From Phycisphaerae bacterium (GTDB taxonomy: Bacteria > Planctomycetota > Phycisphaerae > Sedimentisphaerales > Anaerobacaceae), in assembly GCA_030609625.1 (NCBI GenBank), contig JAUWBX010000124.1, forward strand, positions 1-6,476: a DNA stretch of 6,476 nucleotides, written 5' to 3'. Position numbers and translations under genes: made by a program. The notes under the pieces were generated by a model. It searched no databases and had not been told where the DNA came from. It was given only the letters and a program-made list of their open reading frames with translations. Position 1 is the first letter of the stretch, and the number at the start of each line of letters is the position of its first letter. Shown piece after piece: positions 1 through 4,938 of this stretch.

Positions 1-411
1 GCAGGGATACGGTTTGGATATGCCATCGCCCAGCCTGACTTGATAGCGGGCCTGATGAAGGTCAAGGACTCCTACAATGTTGATGCCGTTGCCGTCGCCG
101 TGGCCACCGCAGCGATAAAAGACCAAAAGTATTTCAGAGAAATAACCGAAAAAGTAAAGGAGGCCCGTGGCTTATTGGTCGCACAATTGCGTGATTTAGG
201 ATTTGAGGTGCCGGAAAGCTGTGCTAATTTTGTTCTCGCCCAGAGCAAAAACTGCAAGGCAGGCAAGATTTATGATAAACTGGTTCAGCGCAGGATTTAT
301 GTCAGATATTTTAACCTGCCCGGGTTTGACGATAAGCTGAGAATAACCGTAGGCACAGGCGAACAAAACGATAAACTTATTTCGGCTTTGAAAGAAATTT
401 TGTCAGAGTAA
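1..411 (+). CDS. hisC: Histidinol-phosphate aminotransferase, C-terminal part (5' end outside window)
   Basis: The frame is open from base 1 to a TAA at 409-411 and gives the last 136 residues of a fold-type I PLP aminotransferase; the family is about 350 residues, so roughly the N-terminal 60% is missing. The fragment opens with AGIRFGYAIA, the segment that in HisC lies just after the PLP-binding lysine, which is therefore just upstream of the window. Near the end, VRYF followed by LRITVGTGEQN is the typical HisC C-terminal signature; its arginine normally contacts the substrate. HisC transfers an amino group from glutamate to imidazole-acetol phosphate to make histidinol phosphate, in the cytoplasm. 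hisB, acting one step earlier in the pathway, follows 101 bases later, which supports HisC over other class I/II aminotransferases. Family assignment is from recalled motifs; the truncation is due to the window edge. Confidence 0.9.
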   Translation, partial: AGIRFGYAIAQPDLIAGLMKVKDSYNVDAVAVAVATAAIKDQKYFREITEKVKEARGLLVAQLRDLGFEVPESCANFVLAQSKNCKAGKIYDKLVQRRIYVRYFNLPGFDDKLRITVGTGEQNDKLISALKEILSE

Positions 412-437
412 GACCAAAGACTCAAGACAAAAGACCC
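410..437. repeat. Four tandem heptamers AAGACNN starting in the hisC stop codon
   Basis: The units AAGACCA, AAGACTC, AAGACAA and AAGACCC follow one another with an exact period of 7 from 410 to 437. The first two bases of the array are the last two bases of the hisC TAA stop. The five-base core is invariant and the last two bases vary. The role is unknown. Comparable word arrays follow hisB, ispF and ruvA. Confidence 0.75.
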
Positions 438-468
438 AGGCAAATTAGTTACAAATTAAAGAAGAAGT

Positions 469-496
469 TGGATTCCCGCTTTCGCGGGAATGACAT
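469..496. repeat. Dispersed palindromic repeat, copy 1 (ATTCCCGC stem-loop)
   Basis: A perfect 8-bp stem, ATTCCCGC at 472-479 and GCGGGAAT at 484-491, encloses the loop TTTC, with flanks TGG and GACAT. The same 28-base unit occurs in reverse orientation at 1873-1900 and differs at one position, so this is a dispersed repeat and not a chance hairpin. It resembles the dRS3-type ATTCCC/GGGAAT repeats known from Neisseria and seen in many other bacteria. It lies 16 bases before the hisB start, just upstream of its ribosome binding site. Confidence 0.85.
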
Positions 497-512
497 AAAA
501 AAGGACGTTCTT

Positions 513-1097
513 ATGGAAGAGAGAACCGCTGAAGTTCACAGGCAGACAAAAGAAACCGATGTTACGGTCGAGCTTAATCTGGACGGCGTCGGCAAATACG
601 AGATTGACAGCGGCATCGGCTTTTTTGACCATATGCTCACACACCTGAGCAAGCACAGCAAAATCGACCTGGTGGTCAAAGCCAAAGGCGATCTGGATGT
701 CGATGCTCACCATACGGTCGAAGATATAGCGATATGCCTCGGTGAATGTTTACTGAAAGCTCTCGGTGATAAAAAAGGGATTGCCAGATACGGGCATAGC
801 TCCGTGCCGATGGAGGATGCTCTGGCGAACGTGTCCGTTGATTTGTCGGGCAGGGCAGCCTGCGTGTATAATGTCGAGTACCGAACAGATAAAATCGGCG
901 ATTTCGACGTCGAGTGTCTGGAGGAGATGCTGCGGAGCTTCGCGAATAACGGCAAGTTTAATCTGCATATAAATGTTCCATACGGGACAAACAGCCATCA
1001 TATAGCTGAGGCGATTTTCAAGGGACTGGGCAAAGGGCTTGGTACGGCTGTCAGCATTCTCGGGACGGATGTCCCAAGCACAAAGGGGATGCTATGA
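513..1097 (+). CDS. hisB: Imidazoleglycerol-phosphate dehydratase
   Basis: This 194-residue protein matches the monofunctional HisB family in length (about 195-200); there is no phosphatase domain fused to it. It dehydrates imidazole glycerol phosphate to imidazole acetol phosphate, the substrate of HisC. Visible metal-site motifs are GIGFFDHMLTHLSKH (residues 34-48), DAHHTVEDIAICLG (64-77), GHSSVPMEDAL (94-104) and GTNSHHIAEAIFKG (158-171), with the family's C-terminal PSTKG at 188-192. The histidines and glutamates expected to bind the two manganese ions are present. I chose the ATG at 513 because AAGGA at 501-505 lies 7 bases upstream and the family signature starts there. A TTG at 468 would extend the frame by 15 residues, but that extension is only the palindromic repeat translated. 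Stop TGA is at 1095-1097. Confidence 0.95.
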   Translation: MEERTAEVHRQTKETDVTVELNLDGVGKYEIDSGIGFFDHMLTHLSKHSKIDLVVKAKGDLDVDAHHTVEDIAICLGECLLKALGDKKGIARYGHSSVPMEDALANVSVDLSGRAACVYNVEYRTDKIGDFDVECLEEMLRSFANNGKFNLHINVPYGTNSHHIAEAIFKGLGKGLGTAVSILGTDVPSTKGML

Positions 1098-1139
1098 AAG
1101 TGTCTAAAGTGTCTAAAGTGAACTAAAGTGCCTAAAGTT
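1097..1139. repeat. Tandem ~9-base word array AAAGTGTCT starting at the hisB stop codon
   Basis: The units AAAGTGTCT, AAAGTGTCT, AAAGTGAACT, AAAGTGCCT and a partial AAAGTT run head to tail with spacings 9, 9, 10 and 9, beginning at the last base of the hisB TGA. Part of the array, 1123-1140, is an exact 18-base reverse complement of 1234-1251. Together they form the outer arms of a large palindromic structure filling the hisB-ispF gap. Confidence 0.8.
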
Positions 1140-1158
1140 ATGAAAAAGAATATCCAAC

Positions 1159-1208
1159 GTGGCACGGTCTTGAATCCCGTGAAAACACGGCCAAGATGGC
1201 CGTGCCAC
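1159..1208. repeat. Nested GC-rich hairpin at the centre of the hisB-ispF palindrome
   Basis: The outer stem pairs GTGGCACGG (1159-1167) and TCTTG (1168-1172) with CAAGA (1192-1196) and CCGTGCCAC (1200-1208), leaving a 3-base bulge. The inner stem pairs CCGTG (1177-1181) with CACGG (1186-1190) around AAAA. An alternative fold pairs CACGG (1163-1167) with CCGTG (1177-1181), and CACGGCC (1186-1192) with GGCCGTG (1198-1204). The two folds exclude each other. The segment reads like a dispersed repeat that I associate with planctomycete-type genomes; I see only one copy here. Confidence 0.7.
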
Positions 1209-1233
1209 ATTCATTGTTCATTCTCATTCTATT

Positions 1234-1267
1234 TAACTTTAGGCACTTTAGATACTTTAGTTCACTT
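1234..1267. repeat. Inverted counterpart of the hisB-downstream word array
   Basis: ACTTTAG recurs at 1236, 1245 and 1254 with period 9, followed by TTCACTT. The segment 1234-1251 is an exact reverse complement of 1123-1140. The segment 1254-1267 is an exact reverse complement of 1116-1129. The two pairings use overlapping parts of the left array, because the right arm carries one additional unit. Confidence 0.8.
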
Positions 1268-1299
1268 GCTACTCTGTGAAGTAGCTTCGCTACGTAGCA
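1267..1299. repeat. Four alternating GCTAC/GTAGC arms upstream of ispF
   Basis: GCTAC (1268-1272), GTAGC (1281-1285), GCTAC (1289-1293) and GTAGC (1294-1298) alternate within 32 bases. Arms 2 and 3 form a hairpin with loop TTC, and arms 1 and 4, extended by one T/A pair, can close around it. Arms 3 and 4 also make the perfect 10-base palindrome GCTACGTAGC. It ends 22 bases before the ispF ATG, so it would lie in the ispF leader if the gap is transcribed. Function unknown. Confidence 0.6.
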
Positions 1300-1321
1300 C
1301 GAGTTAGCTCACTTGTATATT

Positions 1322-1834
1322 ATGATTGAGGAACCTAAAAGTGAATATCGAAGCGGGATAGGCACCGATATCCATCGGCTCGTCGAGGGCAGGAAGCTGA
1401 TGCTCGGTGGAGTTTATTTGTCGTACCCGGCCGGGCTGGCCGGCCACAGCGATGGTGATGTGGCCCTGCACGCTGTCATCGATGCCCTGCTCGGAGCAAG
1501 CGGAATGGGCGATATAGGGACGTTGTTTCCCAGTACGGACCCGCGGTGGAAGGACGCGGACAGTAAGGAGCTTTTGTTTATTGTAAAGGAGCAGCTTGAA
1601 GAAAAACGCTGGGAGGTGGTCAATGTCGATTTGATTATACACGCAGAAGCGCCAAGGCTCGAGCAGGTCAAAGGGCAAATGAAAAGGTGTATCGCAGGGC
1701 TTTTGGGGATTGATTTCACGGCGGTGAACGTCAAGGCGAAAACAAACGAGGGCCTCGGCGATATAGGCACCGGTGAGGCAATGGCTGCTACGGCGACAGC
1801 GCTTTTGAGAAAGAAGAGAAAAAGAACGCTATAA
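1322..1834 (+). CDS. ispF: 2-C-methyl-D-erythritol 2,4-cyclodiphosphate synthase
   Basis: This 170-residue protein is slightly longer than typical IspF (about 157-160), mostly through an 8-9 residue N-terminal tail and a basic C-terminal tail (RKKRKRTL). It cyclises CDP-methylerythritol phosphate and releases CMP in the MEP isoprenoid pathway; the family forms trimers with a divalent metal site. Metal ligands are visible: D16 and H18 in GIGTDIHRL, and H50 in HSDGDVALH, whose first histidine is H42. DIGTLFPSTDP and the C-terminal NVKAKTNEGLGDIGTGEA complete the signature. ispD, often adjacent or fused, is not in this window. The start ATG is preceded by TATATT and has no Shine-Dalgarno sequence; an in-frame TTG at 1313 would add three residues and is less likely. 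cysS follows after a 189-base repeat-rich gap; the ispF-cysS neighbourhood is common in bacteria. Confidence 0.95.
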   Translation: MIEEPKSEYRSGIGTDIHRLVEGRKLMLGGVYLSYPAGLAGHSDGDVALHAVIDALLGASGMGDIGTLFPSTDPRWKDADSKELLFIVKEQLEEKRWEVVNVDLIIHAEAPRLEQVKGQMKRCIAGLLGIDFTAVNVKAKTNEGLGDIGTGEAMAATATALLRKKRKRTL

Positions 1835-1854
1835 ATGATAATTGATTATTGATT
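1834..1854. repeat. Three tandem heptamers ATTGATT starting at the ispF stop codon
   Basis: AATGATA (1834-1840), ATTGATT (1841-1847) and ATTGATT (1848-1854) repeat with an exact period of 7, and the first unit begins at the last base of the ispF TAA. The array is short and AT-rich, so chance is harder to exclude than for the hisC array. Confidence 0.55.
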
Positions 1855-1872
1855 CAAACTGACCTATTCTTT

Positions 1873-1964
1873 ATGTCATTCCCGCGCAAGCGGGAATCCA
1901 GTTTTTCGGCTCTGGACCCCTGCTCCTTCGGCCAAGCTCAGGACAGGTTTCGCAGGGGTGACAT
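1873..1964. repeat. Composite dispersed repeat, including inverted copy 2 of the ATTCCCGC element
   Basis: Bases 1873-1900 are the reverse complement of 469-496 with 27 of 28 identities; the stem ATTCCCGC/GCGGGAAT (1878-1885, 1890-1897) encloses GCAA. A second stem follows, ACCCCTGC (1916-1923) with GCAGGGGT (1952-1959). The whole unit is bounded by imperfect inverted ends, ATGTCATTCCCGC (1873-1885) and GCAGGGGTGACAT (1952-1964), matching at 10 of 13 positions. This suggests a miniature non-coding element, although no transposase or clear target duplication is visible. The 64-codon open frame crossing it (1849-2043) is a by-product of the repeat. The rest of the 1835-2023 gap holds the heptamers before it and about 59 AT-rich bases without recognised structure. 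Confidence 0.75.
1878..1906 (+). terminator. Possible intrinsic terminator after ispF
   Basis: The 8-bp GC-rich stem-loop of repeat copy 2 (1878-1897, tetraloop GCAA) is followed by CCAG and then five T residues at 1902-1906. A dispersed repeat may have been recruited as a terminator for the upstream genes. The 4-base gap before the T-run is longer than ideal, so this is tentative. Confidence 0.35.
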
Positions 1965-2023
1965 CGTCGGTTTTTACTTTCCGAAACAGGAACTAATTAA
2001 GAGGTTATTGACGGTATTTGCAT

Positions 2024-3502
2024 ATGACATTGAACGTTTATAACAGTCTGACGAGAAGAAAAGAGGAATTCAAGCCGTTGAAAAAAGGCAAGGTTGGTAT
2101 ATACGTCTGCGGGCCGACCGTATATGGACACGCACATCTTGGGCATGCGAAAAGTTACGTGAGCTTTGATGTGTTAGTCAGGTATCTTCGCTACCTGGAT
2201 TACGATGTTACCTACGTGCAGAACATAACGGACGTGGGTCATCTAACCGACGATGCGGACCAAGGTGAGGATAAAGTTGCCGAGGCCGCCAAAAAAGAGA
2301 AGAAGCATCCAATGGCGCTGGCGGAATACTACACTCGCAGCTACTTTGAAGATATGGACAGGTTGAACTGCGTTCGGCCCGATATAAGCCCGCGAGCCAG
2401 CGGCCATATACTCGAACAGATAGGGCTGGTAACGATACTTCTGAAAAAAGGCTATGCGTATGCGGCCAACGGCTCGGTGTATTTCGATGTGTCCAAGTTC
2501 AAGGACTACGGGAAACTCTCCGGCAGAAATGTGGAGGAAATGTTAGCCGGTGCCCGCGTGGAGGTCTCGCCGGACAAAAAGAACCCGGTTGACTTCGCGC
2601 TGTGGAAGAAAGCTGAGCCGAACCATATTATGCAATGGCCCAGTCCGTGGGGGCCCGGCTATCCGGGCTGGCATCTGGAATGCTCGGTAATGAGTATGAA
2701 ATATCTGGGCAAGACAATCGACATTCACGGCGGCGGGCTGGAAAACCAGTTCCCGCATCACGAGTGCGAAATTGCCCAATCGGAGGCGGCCAATGGAGTA
2801 CAATTTGTTCGATACTGGGTGCACCATAATATGGTTACCGTTGACGGGCAAAAGATGGGCAAGAGTTTGAATAATTTTATTACATTAAAACAAGCCTTTT
2901 CAGGTGCCCACGAGAAGCTGACCAGAAGCTATGAACCACTGGCGGTAAGGCAGTTGATTTTGAACAGTCACTACAGAAGCCCGCTGGATTTTTCAGATGC
3001 GGCCTTGTTCGCGGCGCAGAGCGGCTATGGAAAAATAACCGAGACCGTCAAAGCAGTACGAAAAAGAATGGACACAGCGAAAGAAGGCCCAATCGACGAG
3101 AATATAACAGGGCAACTAAAGCAGTTAAGAGAAAAATTCGAAGCGGCAATGAATGATGATTTGAATACCTCTGTTGCACTGTCAGTTATGTTTGAACTTG
3201 TTCGGCTGGCCCAGAAACTGCTTGAAGACAGCCGAACAACCCAGGGGACCTTTAATTTAGTTGATGTTCTATTTGACCGGCTGGGCGGCGATTGTCTGGG
3301 TATTGTAAAAGAGGAGTATCAGCAAATCGGCGCCGCTGATGAAGAGCTGATGGACAAGCTGGTCAATGTTTTGATTGAGCAGCGAAACGAAGCTCGCAAA
3401 AACCGTGATTTTGCCAAGGCGGATGAGCTTCGCACTAAACTGGATGAAATGGGTATTGTGCTGGAAGATAAGCCGGATATGACCACCTGGAGAACCAAAT
3501 GA
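2024..3502 (+). CDS. cysS: Cysteinyl-tRNA synthetase
   Basis: This 492-residue class I synthetase charges tRNA-Cys with cysteine in the cytoplasm. Visible landmarks are C29 in YVCGPTVY, the HIGH-type motif HLGH (38-41), C220 in HLECS, FPHHECE with H245 and E249, and the KMSKS loop as KMGKS (277-281). By analogy with the E. coli enzyme, C29, C220, H245 and E249 bind the catalytic zinc that selects cysteine. The anticodon-binding region and the usual C-terminal motif RKNRDFAKADELRTKL follow. The family is about 460-500 residues, so it is full length. The ATG at 2024 fits the family start (MTLNVYNS); the only other in-frame start is TTG at 2018. There is no well-placed Shine-Dalgarno sequence (GAGG at 2001-2004 is too far upstream). 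The TGA at 3500-3502 overlaps the ruvC ATG. Confidence 0.97.
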   Translation: MTLNVYNSLTRRKEEFKPLKKGKVGIYVCGPTVYGHAHLGHAKSYVSFDVLVRYLRYLDYDVTYVQNITDVGHLTDDADQGEDKVAEAAKKEKKHPMALAEYYTRSYFEDMDRLNCVRPDISPRASGHILEQIGLVTILLKKGYAYAANGSVYFDVSKFKDYGKLSGRNVEEMLAGARVEVSPDKKNPVDFALWKKAEPNHIMQWPSPWGPGYPGWHLECSVMSMKYLGKTIDIHGGGLENQFPHHECEIAQSEAANGVQFVRYWVHHNMVTVDGQKMGKSLNNFITLKQAFSGAHEKLTRSYEPLAVRQLILNSHYRSPLDFSDAALFAAQSGYGKITETVKAVRKRMDTAKEGPIDENITGQLKQLREKFEAAMNDDLNTSVALSVMFELVRLAQKLLEDSRTTQGTFNLVDVLFDRLGGDCLGIVKEEYQQIGAADEELMDKLVNVLIEQRNEARKNRDFAKADELRTKLDEMGIVLEDKPDMTTWRTK

Positions 3503-3987
3503 GGATACTCGGTATCGACCCGGGTTTGCAGGTCTGTGGATATGCCTGTCTGGAGGCAGGCGGGGATAAGGAGACGTTAATCGAAGCAGGCGTCATCCGT
3601 ATAGCGAGCGGCTCGGCTATAGAGCAAAAATTGAATAGAATCGCTGAAGATACCCAGTCGCTTCTGGAAAATTTCAAGCCCGACGTTGTAGCAGTGGAAG
3701 AATTGTACTCACACTACGCCCATCCGAGAACAGCGATATTGATGGGACACGCAAGAGGTGTTATACTGCAGAGGTGCGCCCAGGCGGCAATTGAGGTCAG
3801 AAGCTTTAGCGCGACACGTATAAAAAAATCAGTTACCGGCAACGGCAGGGCATCGAAGGAACAGGTGCAAAAAACTATTCAAACGATTTTGTCCCTGCCG
3901 CAGATACCGGAGCCAAACGATGTGGCTGACGCCATAGCAGCGGCGATGTGTTGTGCAAATTCGATTAACAGTATCGTTATCCGATAA
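3499..3987 (+). CDS. ruvC: Crossover junction endodeoxyribonuclease RuvC
   Basis: This 162-residue protein is close to the family length (about 160-175). It resolves Holliday junctions by symmetric cleavage as a dimer, working with RuvAB. The RNase H-like active-site acidic residues are visible: D7 in ILGIDPG, E67 (or E68) in VAVEELY, and D141 and D144 in NDVADAIAAA. The segment HPRTAILMGHARGVIL (75-90) matches the conserved helix after the second acidic residue. Its ATG shares bases with the cysS stop in an ATGA overlap, with GGAGA at 3489-3493 as ribosome binding site 5 bases upstream, so translation is probably coupled to cysS. ruvA and ruvB follow, but a small gene separates ruvC from ruvA. 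Stop TAA is at 3985-3987. Confidence 0.96.
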   Translation: MRILGIDPGLQVCGYACLEAGGDKETLIEAGVIRIASGSAIEQKLNRIAEDTQSLLENFKPDVVAVEELYSHYAHPRTAILMGHARGVILQRCAQAAIEVRSFSATRIKKSVTGNGRASKEQVQKTIQTILSLPQIPEPNDVADAIAAAMCCANSINSIVIR

Positions 3988-4012
3988 TAATTAAACAATA
4001 ATCATTTGAATA

Positions 4013-4078
4013 ATGATAGCCGGCATTGAAGGAAAACTGAGATGTCTTGCTATTGGAATAGAGGTGTCTGAAAAATGA
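4013..4078 (+). pseudogene. Duplicated 5' end of ruvA (remnant)
   Basis: Bases 4013-4038 match 4302-4327, the first 26 bases of ruvA, at 24 positions, including the ATG. The copy starts MIAGIEGKL where RuvA starts MIASIEGKL. After that the sequences diverge, and this frame ends after 21 codons at a TGA (4076-4078). It lies 25 bases after the ruvC stop, where ruvA would be expected to begin. I infer that it is a remnant of the original ruvA start, left when the segment with the small gene entered, or a partial duplication. It could conceivably be translated as a 21-residue peptide, but no good ribosome binding site is visible. Confidence 0.7.
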
Positions 4079-4122
4079 CGTTATGAGCAAGCATAAGCAA
4101 ATGCCTTCGTCCGGAAAAAAAT

Positions 4123-4299
4123 ATGAGAAAAGAATACGATTTTAGCAAAGGCGTCAGAGGTAAATATGCCAGGAAATATAAGGCAGGAACGAATATCGTT
4201 CTGCTCGACCCTGATGTAGCCAAGGTGTTTAAAACACCGGGCGCTGTTAATCGGGCTCTAAGGTCCCTGGCTGAAATCATCAAGACACAAAAGGCATAG
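4123..4299 (+). CDS. Small conserved-looking protein, possible ribbon-helix-helix/antitoxin-like
   Basis: This 58-residue frame is uncharacterised. It begins MRKEYDFSKGVRGKY, followed by a predicted strand NIVLLDP (24-30) and two helix-forming stretches (31-37 and 41-54, AVNRALRSLAEIIK). Strand-helix-helix is the arrangement of ribbon-helix-helix DNA-binding proteins, and the EYDFSKG opening recalls small antitoxin-type proteins I have seen in other bacteria; both points are from memory and unproven. The protein is basic at its N-terminus, has no cysteine, and has no signal peptide or membrane segment. GGA at 4113-4115 lies 7 bases before the ATG. It ends 2 bases before the ruvA ATG and contains the likely ruvA ribosome binding site, so it is read through into ruvA. 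No toxin-like partner is visible: the 45 bases between the ruvA remnant and this ATG code for nothing recognisable. Confidence 0.65.
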   Translation: MRKEYDFSKGVRGKYARKYKAGTNIVLLDPDVAKVFKTPGAVNRALRSLAEIIKTQKA

Positions 4300-4301
4300 C
4301 G

Positions 4302-4931
4302 ATGATAGCCAGTATTGAAGGAAAACTCATCAAGCTTGACAGCGACTGCTGCCTGGTGCAGGTCGGGGCGGTCGGCTATGAAGTAATGTTAGCCAGCTAT
4401 TGCGTAAATGCGCTGTCCGGCGAGGTCGGCTCGGATATATCTCTCTGCACTATGGAATACTATGAGGGAACACCAGGCGGCGGAAACCTGATACCGAGAA
4501 TGGTCGGTTTCTTAAATGCGGGCGAGAGGGATTTTTTCAGCAAGTATATCAGCGTCAAAGGAGTAGGTATAAAAAAGGGCCTGCGGTCGCTGAGCATTCC
4601 GATAGCTACCATTGCAGCGGCGATAGAGAACGGCGACGATAAGATACTGATGTCACTGCCTTCGATAGGCAGGAGGATGGCTCAGCAAATTATCGCTGAG
4701 CTAAAGGGCAAACTGCAAACTTTCGCAGTTGGGGCCGAATCGGCCAGGTCGATGGAAGCCGGATTCAAGCCATTCCAGACCGAGGCATTGGAGATTCTTA
4801 TCGCCTGGGGTGAAAAAAGAAACGAAGCGATGGAGCTGATTGAATTGGCCTCTCGGAAACATCCCGATATAAATTCGGCGGAGGCACTTGTGCCTTTAGT
4901 ATATAGGTTACAGCAGGGAGTGGAAGTCTAA
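4302..4931 (+). CDS. ruvA: Holliday junction branch migration protein RuvA
   Basis: This 209-residue protein (family about 190-205) binds four-way junctions as a tetramer and loads the RuvB motor. Domain I is the N-terminal beta-barrel (1-70, MIASIEGKL to MVGF). Domain II holds two helix-hairpin-helix motifs, VKGVGIKKGL (85-94) and LPSIGRRMAQQIIAELKGKL (119-138). After a linker, domain III (about 158-209) is the expected RuvB-binding helical bundle. The segment at 51-66 is expanded and glycine-rich (EGTPGGG) compared with the E. coli hairpin that carries the acidic pin Glu55-Asp56; this is a divergent RuvA. The start is supported by AAAGG at 4290-4294, 7 bases upstream, and by homology of the first residues. 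It is 2 bases from the small upstream gene and 93 bases from ruvB. Stop TAA is at 4929-4931. Confidence 0.93.
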   Translation: MIASIEGKLIKLDSDCCLVQVGAVGYEVMLASYCVNALSGEVGSDISLCTMEYYEGTPGGGNLIPRMVGFLNAGERDFFSKYISVKGVGIKKGLRSLSIPIATIAAAIENGDDKILMSLPSIGRRMAQQIIAELKGKLQTFAVGAESARSMEAGFKPFQTEALEILIAWGEKRNEAMELIELASRKHPDINSAEALVPLVYRLQQGVEV

Positions 4932-4938
4932 AAAAGTG

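Noticed and set aside
468..512. N-terminal extension of HisB from a TTG
   Set aside because: The extra residues are the translation of the palindromic repeat, and the ATG at 513 has a proper ribosome binding site and fits the family length.
438..512. His leader peptide attenuator before hisB
   Set aside because: No run of histidine codons occurs and the only strong hairpin is the dispersed repeat.
1159..1208. Integron attC site
   Set aside because: The nested stem is superficially similar, but I see no GTTRRRY-type core sites or cassette structure.
1316..1324. TATATT before ispF and ruvB as -10 boxes of leaderless transcripts
   Set aside because: The hexamer abuts the ATG, so transcription would start inside the coding sequence.
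1304..1770. Long minus-strand frames opposite ispF, and similar ones opposite hisB, cysS, ruvA and ruvB
   Set aside because: They are shadows of well-supported plus-strand genes and show no recognisable family features.
1965..2023. T-box or other riboswitch controlling cysS
   Set aside because: Only about 59 AT-rich bases lie between the repeat and the start; no T-box-like specifier or antiterminator is visible.
1849..2043. 64-codon open frame between ispF and cysS
   Set aside because: It is the composite repeat read as protein; no plausible ribosome binding site, and it overlaps the cysS start.
2762..2770. CysS FPHHECE with cysteine where E. coli has asparagine
   Set aside because: The extra cysteine lies next to the zinc ligands, but all four expected ligands are present and this position is variable in the family as I recall it; not enough to claim altered function.
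4083..4145. 20-codon frame starting ATG before the 58-residue gene
   Set aside because: Too short, overlaps the start of the better-supported small gene in another frame and has no recognisable content.
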